A stretch of DNA of 64,000 nt, from positions 62,001 to 126,000 of the forward strand of contig JAKUCV010007477.1 in the NCBI GenBank assembly GCA_028386065.3, written 5' to 3'. The DNA comes from Turnera subulata (taxonomy: Eukaryota > Streptophyta > Magnoliopsida > Malpighiales > Passifloraceae). Below are positions 1-12,244 of the stretch, in pieces (within the stretch, counting starts at the first letter, position 1; every line of letters begins with the position of its first letter). A program made the translations under genes and the position numbers. A model generated the notes under the pieces. That model ran no database searches. It was not told the origin of the DNA and saw only the letters and a list, made by a program, of their open reading frames with translations.

Positions 1-4
1 ACAT

Positions 5-1108
5 GTGAGTGTGAGAGGTGCGGTACAGGGCACTAACTCAGAGGAAACCGATAAAGTGCCGGAAGCTGATGCCCGATGCACTAAAAAGGTGCGACTGAAG
101 GAGCAAGAGATACAACCGCCACCGGACACCGCGATGCCGGAAATTGAGGCCGACACCAGCACTCTGCCCCCCTTCAATGGTGTGACGAACACAACTGCAG
201 AGGCAAATGGGTCCACCTATTTGGACATGGTGACTGGCAAGGGAGCTGAGAAGATTTCAATAGACCCATGGATTGACGAAGGAGAAGTAGAATATGAGGA
301 TGGGGACGTGATGATAATGGAGAAAAATGGGCAGCAGGTTGTGGCGCTTTCTGAGGCGTTTCGATCGAGACTTCGGAAACCATGGGAACGAGCAGTGGTT
401 GTCAAACTCATGGGGAGGGCTATTGGATTCAAAACCTTGCAATCTAAACTTCATACCTTGTGGCAACCAAAGGGTCTAATCAAGCTGATCGATTTGGAGA
501 ACAATTACTTTGCCGTGCGGCTTTGGGAGGAGGAAGATTATTTCAAGGCACTTCTGGAAGGGCCGTGGACAATCTTTACTCATGTGTTGTCGGTCCAACC
601 TTGGACTCCTGCATTCCGGGCATCATCTGAAGCCGTCAACAGCGTTGTCACTTGGGTAAGGTTCCTAGATTTTCCCCTTGATTGCTATCACTCACGAATA
701 CTGCGATCGATGGGTAATTTAGTCGGCAAAACTGTGAAACTGGAACGAAATTCAGAAAATCCATCCAGAGGGAAATTTGCCAAGGTAGCTGTCAACGTGG
801 ACATTACCAAACCGTTAAAAGGCACAGTGATTGTGGAAGGGGAGACCTACAAGGTAATCTATGAAGGGTTACCGGACATTTGCGGAGGTTGTGGAAGGAT
901 TGGTCACCTATCAACCCTCTGCCCCGTGAAGGTGAATAAGGACCCCCCGGCGAATCAATCTACCCCCCTGACGCACCCTGTGACACCACCAGCAGCCCCC
1001 ACGATGGGTGAGACAGCTTCGACCACATCCAGTTCGAAAAATCACAGGGAGGAACATGGAGTGTGGATGAATGCTCCAAGACGTTCCCGCCGACCACTTA
1101 AACGCTAG
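5..1108 (+). CDS. LINE ORF1 protein (DUF4283 plus CCHC zinc knuckle)
   Basis: An open frame of 367 residues with the features of plant LINE ORF1 proteins, which bind element RNA. Residues about 110-270 have the DUF4283 pattern, including a 'GPWTIF' core and a 'VTWVRFLDFPLD' stretch. A CX2CX4HX4C zinc knuckle (CGGCGRIGHLSTLC) follows near residues 293-306. After that comes a proline/threonine-rich tail and a basic C-terminus. The start is uncertain because the window begins here, so the true N-terminus may lie further left. The proline-rich region continues in broken frames to about 1900, which suggests the original ORF1 was longer and is now truncated by mutation. Confidence 0.8.
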   Translation: MSVRGAVQGTNSEETDKVPEADARCTKKVRLKEQEIQPPPDTAMPEIEADTSTLPPFNGVTNTTAEANGSTYLDMVTGKGAEKISIDPWIDEGEVEYEDGDVMIMEKNGQQVVALSEAFRSRLRKPWERAVVVKLMGRAIGFKTLQSKLHTLWQPKGLIKLIDLENNYFAVRLWEEEDYFKALLEGPWTIFTHVLSVQPWTPAFRASSEAVNSVVTWVRFLDFPLDCYHSRILRSMGNLVGKTVKLERNSENPSRGKFAKVAVNVDITKPLKGTVIVEGETYKVIYEGLPDICGGCGRIGHLSTLCPVKVNKDPPANQSTPLTHPVTPPAAPTMGETASTTSSSKNHREEHGVWMNAPRRSRRPLKR

Positions 1109-1947
1109 GCGGATGATCAACCAATGCCGAACCCGCCGGTGGCAATGCAGTTTCCAGGTAACCGCTACCAAGCCCTTGCAGTTGATGATTCCACTCCATA
1201 CCAATTTCACGGGAGCCAAACTAGCAAAGATGGACAGAAGCTCAACCAATACCCTACTCAAAACACACAAAACCCAAGCCCTTCACGACCAGTTAACCAC
1301 CAGAAAACCACTAAACCTTATTCTGCCAAACAAAAGCCTTTGGGGCCTCACAACACCCCCAAAACTCATCGCCAACCTCTCCACAATATCACTAATAACA
1401 CTACCGCAACCCCCCAACCGGCCCCCATCTCATCCATCACAGCCACGAACCTGCACCACTCGGCCTAAACTGGACCTGTTACCCCTAACCCACAACCAAA
1501 AATTATCCTTAAACACAATCCGGCTATTGTCACACTTGAACGACCACTCACAGACCTCCCCCTTCCTACAAAAAACAGACATACAGCCGTGAAGCTATCA
1601 GAAGCTAATCATGCTGACTTAGTGGGTGATACATCCTCTCTCCCACACCAATCCCACAACTCCTCCAACCCCCACACGCCCATTTACACCCACCACCAAT
1701 GCCCCTCTAAGCCTCTGCAGAGCCCCCAGACAGAAGGAGCAGAGACTATCAAGCTCCACCGGCACAACCTATGGAGATTGAACCCGGACCCAGCGCACCA
1801 CGCGATGACCCCCAAACTCCAATTGTAGGGGAGACCTGGGAGCAATCAAACCAAAGGCGACAAACAACACCGAAAGATGACATGGTTGTCGACCATGCAG
1901 ACTTCAGGACCCAGTAGCGGTCACCTACCCAAAACCTCATTTCTTTG

Positions 1948-4900
1948 ATGATACCCATATTGACATGGAACTGCCAGGGGGCACGAAAGAAAAGTTTTAA
2001 GAGGATGCTATTATAAACATGTAATATCCACAGACCTGAAGTGACTGTTATATTAGAGCCGAGAGTAAGTGGAGATACAACAGACAAGATTGCAAGAGGA
2101 CTGGGTTTCAATTCGTCGTATCGTGTAGAAGCTCGTGGCTTCTCGGGGGGAATTTGGTTGCTATGGGATGACACCCGGGTGAAAGTGCAAATCATATATC
2201 ACCACAGGCAACTACTTCATGCCCAAATATCCAATGGGAATTGTCAATTTCTTTCTACTGCGGTATACGCCAGTCCCCAAGAAAAATGGAGGAAGTTTTG
2301 TTGGAGAAACATTGAACTGCTGGCTGATTCTATAGCGGCACCGTGGCTGGTAGCGGGAGATTTCAATGCAGTACTAGAAGGTAGGGAGCGAAGTGATAAA
2401 TTTGGCAAACCTGGCACCTCGAATAAGGCTTTCCAAGAGTGTGTTGTGCAATCCCAGCTGCTGGATATGGGATTCACGGGGGGTCGTTTCACTTGGAGAG
2501 GGGGTGGACACAAGGCTAGGCTGGATAGATTCCTAAGTAACGAAGATTGGAGGTTGCTCTTCCCGGAAGCAACGGTATTTCACTTACCCTACACCTGTTC
2601 TGATCACAGACCTGTGGTCATCAAACAAGGAATTATGCCTCCTCCACCACAGGCCAGACCTTTTAAATTCCTTGCAGCATGGATGACCCATCCAGATTTT
2701 GAGGAGTTCATCCGTACTACATGGAACCAGAAATTGAATATAGTAGATGCAATTGAGGAGTTGACCCCCAAGCTACAGGAATGGAATAAAGTAGTTTTTA
2801 GGAACATTCACCGAAGAAATAGAAGACTCATAGCAAGGTTGGGGGGAATCCAACGGTTTTTGGAGAAAAAAAATTTTAGCTTCTTATCACAACTGGAAGC
2901 CGATCTAAGATTGCAATTGGATGAAGTCTTAGCGCAGGAGGAAATTCTGTGGGCGCAAAAGGCCCGGTGCAAGTGGATACAAGAAGGAGATCTCAACACA
3001 TCATTTTTCCACGCAACCACAATCATTCGCCGAAAGAGAAACAAGATTGAAGGTTTGAAAGATGAAAATGGCATTTGGATTTTTGATGATTCGGCCTTAA
3101 AAGAGATGGCGGTGAACTATTACAAGGAACTTTCCGGGAGGAGGGTAACGGGGCAGTACTTATCCCTCTCCCAAACCTGTTCCCAAAATTACAGAAAAAG
3201 AGGCTTGATGCGCTTATGCGGCCAATCACGGAAGCGGAAGTTAAAGATAACCTTTTCCAGATGGGCCCTTTGAAAGCCCCCGGACCGGACGGGTTCCATG
3301 CAATTTTCTACCAATCACATTGGAACTCGGTTGGTCCAAGTCTAGTGGAGTGGATGCGGAAAATTTTTGAGAATTCCTGGTGGGAACCCCAGCTAAACCA
3401 AACTCTCATTGTCCTACTACCCAAACTTGAGAAACCTGAGAGAATAACACAGTTTAGACTAATAGGACTCTGTAATGTGAAGTACAAGTTAATCACCAAG
3501 ATTATTGTGAACAGGATAAAACCTCTCTTGACCGAGCTGGTGGCACAAAACCAATCAAGCTTCGTTCCAAACAGACACATTACTGACAATATTTTAGTGG
3601 TGTAGGAAATCATCCACTCTTTAAAGAAGAAAAAAGGAGCGAAAGGGGCCATGGTTATAAAAATAGACCTAGAAAAAGCATATGACAGGATTCGGTGGTC
3701 TTTTTTTCAAGATACTCTGAAAGAAGCTGGATTCCCGCAACATTTGATATCACTGATTCTTCGTTGTGTCTCCACCTCCACGTTGCAAATCTCTTGGAAT
3801 GGAGCAACCTCCTCATCTTTCACTCCAACCCGTGGAATTAGACAAGGGGACCCTATTTCTCCATACTTATTTGTACTATGTATGGAGAAATTAGGCCACT
3901 TGATAACCTCCGCGGTCAGAAGAAAAATATGGAAGCCCATCACAGCCAGTAGAGGTGGACCTATACTCACACATCTCTTCTTTGCTGATGATTTGCTGCT
4001 TTTTGCAGAAGCCACGATGGACCAAACTCAGATAGTGAGAGGTTGTCTTCAACAGTTCTGCCAGATTTCGCGACAAAAAGTCAGCAACCAGAAATCCTGA
4101 ATTTTCTTTTCCAACAATGTCCCAGGATCCTATGCTTCAACCATAAGCTCTATTTTAGGCTTCCAAAGGACCAAGGATCTGGATAGGCACCTCGGTGTAC
4201 CAATCCTGCACGACCGAGTTTCAAGGAAGACTTGTAAGTACCTGGTTGACAAAGCACAGCTTAGATTAGCCAGCCGAATTACACTTGCCAAGTCTGTGCT
4301 TACAGCCCTTCCGGTGTACACTATGCAAACTACAAGGCTGCCCCGGTCCATTTGTGAGGAACTTGACAAATTGTGCAGGAGATTCATTTGGGGTTCGCAA
4401 CCAACCCAAAAGAAGATGCATATGCTTAGTTGGGATGTACTGTGCATGCCAAAAGCCAATGGTGGAGCAGGCTTAAAAAATATGAGGGTATTAAATGATG
4501 CTTTGGCAATAAAGCTAGCCTGGAAAATCATGGTGGATCAGGAGCACCTTTGGGTGAGAGTGGTGCGAAGTAAGTACCTAAGAAACTAGCCTCTAGCACC
4601 ATTGGTACTGAAACCCAAACCCGGGTCCAACCTTTGGTTGTCAATGCGCAAAATATGGCCGAAGTTCAGAGATGAGCTCTCTTGGAATGTCAAGAATGGC
4701 TGCTCGACCCTATTCTGGGAAGATCGATGGTTGTGCAGGGATCAAGCCTTAATTGAAGTGATACAGGACATACCCGCCAATATGCGTAATAAACCAGTTG
4801 CTGCCTTTGTTCTACCCGACGACAGTTGGGACTGGGCAGCCTTACACAATATCCTGCCAAATGATAGTAGAAATCGACTACTGACATGGCCATCACCGCA

Positions 4901-5998
4901 AAGGATTTCTGGAAGTGATCAAGTGTTATGGCTCCAGGAGGGCAAAGGCTCTTTCTCCGTTACTTCTGCATACAAATCCTTAGTGGGCCATGAGTGGAGG
5001 CCGGAGGAGTTATTGTGGAAGCTAGTTTGGAAGTGGAAAGGTCCCTTAAGAATTGCTTCCTTTCTTTGGCTACTGGGGCACAACCGCTTGATGACTAACG
5101 AAATGAGGGTGGCTCGCCATCTTGCTACTTCCGACTTATGCCCGAGATGTAATGCTTACAGTGAAACAATTTTGCATACAATGCGAGATTGTGAATATGC
5201 TTCTGACTTATGGCTGGCAGTAGGGGATGGGTCACTGCAACAAGATTTCTTCACGACCCCCTCCCAATATGGCGTAGTCACAATCTGGATCCCAGGTATG
5301 TTTCTGGTGATTGGATCATAACTTTTGGGACTCTTTGTTGGAAACTCTGGGCTTGGAGAAACCGCTTGGTGTTTGAACCTGATGATGCCGAAGTGCATAA
5401 CCCATACCACCAGATCAAAATCTTGGCACAATCCTTCATACGAGCTGCCAACAAGCCTAATCTAGCAAAAATGAAGGGTATTGACTTCACTAAACACCTG
5501 AGGAAATGGTTACCACCGATGCATGGGAGCTTCAAACTGAATGTGGCTTTAGAAGAGATCCCGGGCTCGTCGGATTTTGTGACAGGAGGTGTATGCAGAG
5601 ATGCCGAGGGAGCATGGATTTCAGGCTTCCATAGCAGAATCCAGGCCGAAACTATTTTCATGGCAGAATTGATCATGATCCAATACAGTTTGTCATTTGC
5701 GCATAGCCAGGGTTTTCGCAATATGATCCTCGAAACGGAAGCTGTATTGGTGAGGGAGTGGATTATAGACGAATTCCCATGGGAACAACCGTTTGTTGAC
5801 ATTATAAGTGTGATTAGATCCATACAGAAGGATTTTGTATTCTGGTATTTTGGATTTGTTGAATAGGAAGCCAATGCAGTGGCTCATACCTTAGCTCCAT
5901 TTTCAGTCCCGATTTGTCAGGGGCTAGTTGTATTCCACTCCCCTCCTAGTATAGTGTCTGACCTCATACAGGAGGAAAGGGGAATGATAGGTTTGTAA
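1948..5998 (+). pseudogene. LINE ORF2 (endonuclease-RT-RNase H), multiply broken
   Basis: The natural start is the ATG at 1948, which opens with the WNCQGA signature of L1 apurinic endonucleases. The frame is stopped by TAA at 2014, continues as endonuclease with 'AGDFNAVL' and 'SDHRPV' motifs (about 2340-2630), and shifts frame near 3140. The RT core has 'KAPGPDGFHAIFY', 'IRQGDPISPYLF' and an F-A-D-D catalytic box at 3981. Stops interrupt it at 3603, 4098 and 4587. A second frameshift lies near 5290. A zinc-binding region with C/H residues sits at about 5130-5200. The RNase H-like end (5510-5930) has lost the usual first Asp: the 'LNVDG' position reads LNVAL. A further TAG lies at 5864. Confidence 0.88.
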
Positions 5999-6065
5999 CT
6001 GCATCTATATGCTCTGTAACTCCCTTTCACATTAATACATCCCGCCATCCCGGTCGTTGACCAAA

Positions 6066-6215
6066 AAAAGACGAAAACTATAAATGAAGATCAATCTGTA
6101 GATAATCTTGTGCTTTATTTGAGCCAAAAGTAGTCAAGCACCATGAGGTTCAGCCATATATACAAGAGCCACTAGTGAGAAGGATGTGAATGTTCAATTA
6201 CAAACGTACAGAAGA
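6066..6215 (-). repeat. Fragment duplicated from the TIR gene upstream region
   Basis: About 150 bp resembling 33864-33990 and 53345-53475. Shared landmarks are the 'gatcaatctg' segment, 'gaggttcagccatatataca' and 'gagaaggatgtgaa'. The matching stretch at 53.3-53.5 kb is the putative leader of the TIR-NBS gene on the minus strand, so this is a detached piece of a related receptor locus next to the LINE 3' end. From 6216 to about 6515 I see only AT-rich sequence with no gene. Confidence 0.65.
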
Positions 6216-6515
6216 TGAAACATAATGATAAAAAGGTAGTTCTCTTTACCTTTGAAAAGCTTCCTCATTTTAGATTTTTTGTATTTTTGCTATGATTTGT
6301 CTGATTCTCCAGTTAACAAAGTGTCTATCCAAGAAAGACACGACAAGATTTGATTTAAAGAGTTGCTGCTTTTCAGTTTAAATTTTAAATTGTCTTTTGG
6401 ATGACTCGTTAAAATTAAAACATCCTTTTCACAACACTACCAATGGGTAAAAAGTAAAACCACACCCAAAATAAAAAACTTCCTCGGTATTATAAAAACC
6501 TCCAACATTGGCCAT

Positions 6516-7013
6516 CTCAATTTTTATGCGCACACTGGGACAAAGCTTTTCATGCATGCTACTCACACAAAGCTTGCCTTATTTTTGACCCCTTCACCTC
6601 TGAAGCACTTGCTTTGAGATGTGGCCTCCAATTTGCTTTTTGGCTCAGACTGCCCAAGCTAATTGTCGAGACAGACTGCCTTTCTTTATATAATCTTTTG
6701 ACTAGCAATTAGGATCCAGGCCTAGCTCCTCATGCTCTTTTGATACATGACATTAAGTTTTTAATGTCCTCTTTTGATGTTGTACTTTGCTCTTTTGTTC
6801 ATAGATCAGGAAATTCAGTAGCCCACACGCTAGCTAGGCAAGCTGGCTGTTTGCCAATGCCAACTTATTGGATAGCCAGCCCTCCTAACTGTATTATGGA
6901 GGGGCTGATACGTGATTGTAATTGGCAGCTCATACCTGCTCTCAAATGCTTGTATCTCTAAAATCATCAATCAATGAAATCAATCATCGTTTCACGATCA
7001 AAAAAAAAAAAAA
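6516..7013 (+). mobile_element. 5'-truncated LINE tail with RNase H-like end and poly(A)
   Basis: Plus-strand translation gives RNase H-like (RVT_3) sequence of a LINE ORF2. It includes 'LIVETDCLSLYNLL', an in-frame stop, then 'FVHRSGNSVAHTLARQAG', the conserved histidine-containing end of plant LINE RNase H domains. A 3' UTR follows and ends in a 13-base A run at about 7000-7013. Only the last ~500 bp of the element are present, typical of 5'-truncated LINE insertions. The exact 5' junction and any target duplication could not be fixed. From 7014 to 7312 there is no recognisable gene. Confidence 0.75.
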
Positions 7014-7317
7014 TTATGGGCACAGTGTTCTTTGCAAAAGAAAACCATATAGTCATTGATTCTAGGCCTTGCTTGGTGCGGCATGCGTTGATCATCTTTG
7101 GTGGGAGAGGAATAATTGAATTTCTACTCACTGCCATCACTCTCTCGGCTGTTGCCTTTTTGTGCCTTAACATACCTCAAACATCAACATCTATCACCAG
7201 AGCTGCAACAATTATGTGATTTTTGGTGTTTAAAGTTTTTGTTATGAAAATCTTGAATGAATGTTAGTTGTACCTACCATTGTGGCCAACAACCCAGCTT
7301 TGGTGTCTAGTCTATAT

Positions 7318-7951
7318 TGTTGAGTGGTTTCCTCCTTTGTGGGGACCACTGTAAATAAAAAAATAAAAAAAGGAGAAGATGCAGTGGTTGCAGAAGGTGG
7401 TGCAGTGGTTGTGGAAGTGTTGGAGCTGGTGCAAGTGGAGCAGTTAGTGAAGCTTTGCAAGTTGGTCCCTATAGTTATAAAATCTTACAATTTGGTCCCT
7501 GCGGAGTGCCTATAAATAGGCACTAATTCTTCTCTTCAAAGCATCCCAAGCATTCACAACAATTGTGAATAAGAGAGTGAAAGAGAGAGTGTGTGGGAGG
7601 AAAGAAAAATTGAGGAGAAAAATTCCCTTCTTAAAATTAGGGAGTGACAAAATAGTGAGAAAAAATACCTTAGGGGTATTTTTGACAAACACTTGAGAAA
7701 CACATTGTGGGGCACTATTTTGGGTAGAACTCTAGGTTTGTTATACCTCTAAAATTTAGGGAAGTCTCTCTTGTAAGCCTACTATTTTTATAGTGGAAGT
7801 TTTTCCGGTGGGATCGGGATTGTGGACGTAGCCCGGAATTTGGGTGAACCACGTTAAATACTGTGTGTCATTTATCTCTTTTTTTCCTCCACTTGTTTAT
7901 TTCCTTGTGAGGTGTTATTATTTCCGCAAGATAGTGCCACCGGGCCCAACA
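7318..7951 (+). repeat. Copia 5' LTR (634 bp)
   Basis: Runs from TGTTGAGTGG to GGGCCCAACA. It differs from the 3' LTR at only five positions, all substitutions. Contains the promoter TATA box described separately. Confidence 0.95.
7508..7522 (+). promoter_or_regulatory. Copia LTR TATA box
   Basis: The LTR contains 'gcctataaataggc', a TATAAATA box set inside a short inverted repeat (GCCTAT/ATAGGC). It lies about 190 bp into the LTR, which fits the U3/R boundary region. The same motif occurs in the 3' LTR near 12436. Confidence 0.6.
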
Positions 7952-7953
7952 AC

Positions 7954-7965
7954 TGGTAGCGGAGC
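7954..7965 (+). other. Copia primer binding site
   Basis: TGGTAGCGGAGC begins two bases after the 5' LTR. It resembles the common plant Met-tRNA primer site TGGTATCAGAGC with substitutions in the middle. The same 12-mer follows the 5' LTRs of both Gypsy elements here. Confidence 0.7.
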
Positions 7966-8228
7966 AGAAGGTTTGTGCTTTGTCAAGTGCAAGGTTGTGA
8001 ATTAATACACTGTGCAAGTGAATCCTGTCTAGGAGACTGGGTTTTAAGTGAACCTTTGTTCCTCCAGTCTTTCCTGGGGATTTATCTTGGAATGATAATT
8101 CTGTCTTAGGAGATCGGCTAGGCCATCTTTCCTGGGAATTATCGAATCAGTTCAATTCACTACTTGTACGGGCACTATTCACCGCAAGGATTTTCCTAGA
8201 TCGAGGAGCTAGTCAGTCTTTGATCCAG

Positions 8229-11200
8229 ATGGAGGCGAGGATAAACAAGATGATCACCCTTGATGGCACAAATTACCACTTATGGAGAAACAAGATGAAG
8301 GATCTCCTATTCGTGACGAAGATGCATTTACCGGTGTTCAGTACGGTAAAGCCTGAAGATAAGTCAGACGAGGAGTGGGAGTTTGAACACATCCAAGTCT
8401 GCGGCTATATACGGCAATTTGTTGAGAATAATGTTTACAACCACGTTTCTGGCATTGAGCATGCTAGAACACTGTGGGAAAAGCTCGAAGAATTATATGC
8501 CTCAAAGACAGGGAACAACAAGCTATTTTACTTGACGAAGTTGATGCAAGTAAAATACCAGGAAGGCAAAATGGTTGCAGATCACCTTAATGAGATGCAA
8601 GGGATCGTGGACCAACTGTCTAGCATGGGCATAAAATTCGACGATGAGGTGCTTGCTCTTATGGTCTTGGCGACACTCCCAGATTCGTGGGAAACCTTGA
8701 AGGTTTCAATCACAAACTCTGCACCTAACGGTGTCGTGAGTATGGCAACCGTCAAAAGTGGCATTCTGAATGAAGAGATGAGACGAAGAACACAAGGCTC
8801 GTCTTCTTCACAGTCAGAGGTACTGGCCACAGTGACGAGGGGGAGAAGCCAGAACAAAGGTCAAAGTAGCAGAGACAAGAGCAGAGGTAAATCCAACAAG
8901 TTCGCCAATGTTGAGTGCCATCACTGCAAGAAGAAGGGCCACATCAAGAAATTCTGCCGACTCTTCAAGAAAGAACAGAAGAAGAATAAAGGCAAAGATG
9001 TGAAGAAAGAAGAAAGCAGTGATGATGAAGCGAATTCTCTTGGAGAATTCAATGTTGTCTGTGATGATGATATCATCAACCTTACTATCCAAGAGTCAAG
9101 CTGGGTAGTTGATAGTGGTGCTACTGTTCATGCTACACCACGAAGAGAACTCTTCTCTTCTTACACTCCTGGTAATTTTAGGACTGTAAGAATGGGAAAT
9201 GATAAATTCTCAATGGTCGTCGGCAAAGGAGATGTTTGCCTAGAGACCATGAACGGGATGAAGCTGCTTTTGAAGGATGTCAGGCATATTCCAGATATGC
9301 GTCTGAATCTGATCTCTGTTGATAAGCTAGACGAAGAAGGTTTTTGTAATACCTTCTACAATGGTCAATGGAAGCTCACCAAAGGCTCGTTAGTGGTGGC
9401 ACGAGGTACAAAGGTGTCAAAGTTGTACGTGACCCAGGCAAAGGTTCCTCAGCATGATGTAAATGTTGTGGAGAACGACAGCCAAGTTCAGCTGTGGCAC
9501 AGACGCCTTGGACACATGGGTAAGAAGTCAATGGTGAAGCTGGTTAAGAAGAATGTTCTGTTAGGATTGAACCAAATCCAGTTGAAGAAGTGCGGTCACT
9601 GTCTAACTGGTAAGCAAAATAGAGTTTCTTTCAAGAGCTTTCCTCCTTCTAGAAAGAAAGATGTGCTAGAACTGGTACACTCAGATCTCTGCGGGCCTTT
9701 CAACAAGTCCCTTGGTGGTGCCCAGTATTTTGTGACCTTCATTGATGATCACTCACGGAAAACCTGGGCTTACACATTGAAGTCTAAAGATCAAGTGTTG
9801 CCAGTCTTCAAGCAGTTTCTAACTATGGTGGAAAGGGAGACAGGAAAGAAGCTGAAGTGCATCCGGACAGATAATGGCGGTGAATACATAGGTCCATTTG
9901 ATGCTTACTGCAAAGAGCATGGTATTCGGCATCAGTTTACTCCACCCAAAACTCCACAGTTGAATGGCTTAGCTGAGAGGATGAACAAAACTTTGATTGA
10001 GAGAACAAGATGCTTACTCTCTCACTTGAAGTTACCACAGGTCTTTTGGGATGAAGCACTACTCACAGCAGCTTATGTGCTGAACCATTCACCTTGTGTC
10101 CCTCTTCAGTATGAGGCTCCAGAGAAGGTGTGGTCAGGAAGAGACATCTCCTATGATCACCTACGAGTATTTGGGTGCAAAGCTCATGTCCACATTCCAA
10201 AGGATGAAAGAAGCAAACTGGATGCTAAGACAAGGCAGTGTGTATTCATCGGTTATGGCCAAGACATGTTTGGCTATAGGCTTTATGATCCAGTAGAGAA
10301 GAAGCTTATCAGGAATCGAGATGTTGTCTTTATGGAGGATCAGACCATAGAAGACATTGACAAAACAGAGAAGCCTAGTAATGATCTAGAAGAGTTTTAG
10401 TTACCTCTAATAGAGACGCCGAGACAAGTTAGAGATGATGTTCAGGATATTCATCCTGAAATTCCAGATGATCCTGCTGAAGATGAGCCAGCAGATGCTA
10501 TTGAAGATGATGGCAATGATGATGCTGCTAATGATGATTCAGCTAGTGATGACCCTCCTCCGCCATCAAGTAATTCTCCTTATCGCACAAGGTCCGGAAG
10601 AGCTGTGCAACCCTCTACTAGGTACTCTCCAAACGAGTATTCATTATTCACTGATGGGGGAGAGCCAGAAAGCTATGATGAAGCTGTTAGTGATGAGCAT
10701 AAGGAGAAGTGGATTCAAGCCATACAAGAAGAGATGAAATCCTTGCATGAGAACAAGACATTTGAGCTGGTGAAGCTGCCTAAAGGCAAGAGAGCTTTGA
10801 AAAACAAGTGGGTGTTCAAGATCAAGCATGAAGAGCACAGTCCACTTCCAAGATTCAAAGCAAGATTAGTTGTCAAAGGTTTCAGTCAAAGGAAAGGGAT
10901 TGACTTTGATGAAATCTTCTCACCAGTGGTGAAAATGACCTCAATCCGCACAGTGCTGGGATTAGCTGCGAGTCTTAACCTGGAGGTTGAGCAGATGGAT
11001 GTCAAAACAGCCTTCCTACATGGTGATTTGGAAGAAGAAATATACATGGAGCAGCCAGAGGGTTTCCAACAGAAAGGAAAAGAGGATTACGTTTGTAGAT
11101 TGAGAAAGGGCCTTTATGGCTTAAAACAAGCTCCGAGACAGTGGTATAAGAAGTTCGAGTCTGTGATGGAGCAGCAGGGCTATAAGAAGACTACTTCAGA

Positions 11201-12227
11201 CCACTGTGTGTTCGTTCAGAAATTTTCTGACGATGACTTCATCATCCTATTGCTCTATGTGGATGATATGCTGATTGTTGGCCGGAATGTTTCCAGAATC
11301 AACAGCTTGAAAGCACAGCTAAGCAAGTTTTTCGCCATGAAAGACTTGGGGCCAGCAAAACAAATTCTCTGGATGAGAATTGTTCGAGATCGACAAGCCA
11401 AGAAGATATGGCTGTCTCAAGAGAAGTATATAGAGAAGGTACTTCAACGATTCAACATGGATAAGGCTAAAGCAGTCAGCTGTCCTCTTGCTAACTACTT
11501 TAGACTAAGTCCTGAGCAGAGTCCATCTACTGATGAGGAGAAGAAAGAGATGGAGCGGATTCCATATGCCTCAACAGTGGGAAGCTTGATGTATGCCATA
11601 GTATGTACCCGACCAGACATTGCTCACGCAGTTGGAGTGGTGAGCCGATACCTTTCGAATCCTGGTAAAGAGCATTGGAATGCTGTCAAGTGGATTCTCA
11701 GGTATCTTCGAGGAACCTCCAAAATGTGTTTATGTTTTGGAGAAGACAAACCTGTGTTGGTTGGATACACCGATGCAGATATGGCTGGTGATGTTAATTC
11801 CAGAAAATCTACATCAGGATACATGATTAATTTTTCAGGGGGAGCTGTGTCATGGCAATCAAGGTTACAGAAGTGTGTTGCTCTGTCAACTACAGAAGCC
11901 GAGTTCATTGCAGCAACGGAAGCATGCAAGAAGTTGTTGTGGATGAAGAAGTTCTTAACTGAACTTGGTTTTTCGCAAGACAGTTACCAATTGTTTTGTG
12001 ATAGTCAGAGTGCTATCCATCTTGCGAAGAATGCCTCTTTTCATTCCGGTTCGAAACACATAGATGTGAGACACAACTGGATCAGGGATGTGCTAGAGAA
12101 GAAGCAATTACAACTCGAGAAGATCCATACAGAAGAGAATGGTTCTGACATGCTGACGAAGATACTTCCAAGGGGAAAGTTTGAATACTGCCGTGAAGCT
12201 GCCGGAATGGTGGATCCTCCCATGTAG
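8229..12227 (+). CDS. Copia Gag-Pol polyprotein with one in-frame TAG
   Basis: One frame of about 1,332 codons from the ATG at 8229 to TAG at 12225, broken only by TAG at 10398-10400 between integrase and RT. Order of domains: Gag of the UBN2/gag_2 type from residue 1; zinc knuckle CHHCKKKGHIKKFC (about 8916-8958); aspartic protease DSGA at 9111; GAG-pre-integrase HRRLGH; integrase with catalytic Asp at 9684, Asp at 9870 (RTDNGGE) and Glu at 9975 (GLAERMN); reverse transcriptase with YVDD at 11256; RNase H with GYTDADMAGD and CDSQSAIHLAKN. All key catalytic residues are present. An upstream TTG at 8220 is in frame, but the ATG is preferred. The TAG fits a CAG-to-TAG transition. The polyprotein drives reverse transcription and integration of the element. 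Confidence 0.93.
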
Positions 12228-12230
12228 TCA

Positions 12231-12243
12231 GAAAGGGGGAGAA
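12231..12243 (+). other. Copia polypurine tract
   Basis: GAAAGGGGGAGAA lies directly before the 3' LTR start at 12245 and just after the Gag-Pol stop. It is the expected primer for plus-strand DNA synthesis. Confidence 0.8.
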
Positions 12244-12244
12244 T

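Larger units (their letters stand above)
1..6065 (+). mobile_element. L1-type LINE, degenerate, 5' end outside the window
   Basis: A plant L1-clade non-LTR retrotransposon on the plus strand. It has an ORF1 with a nucleic-acid-binding region and zinc knuckle, then an ORF2 holding endonuclease, reverse transcriptase, a zinc-binding C-terminal region and an RNase H-like end. A short 3' UTR follows and ends in a seven-A run near 6055-6065. The 5' UTR and left target duplication lie beyond the window edge. ORF2 carries several nonsense codons and two frameshifts, so this copy cannot move by itself. The sequence just right of the A run matches the upstream region of the TIR gene at 53.3-53.5 kb, so this LINE probably landed in a third copy of that region. 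Confidence 0.9.

Noticed and set aside
7014..7312. Frame continuing from a LINE tail (ending FLLTAITLSAVAF) as a membrane protein
   Set aside because: It begins inside the LINE 3' UTR and poly(A) and has no independent support.
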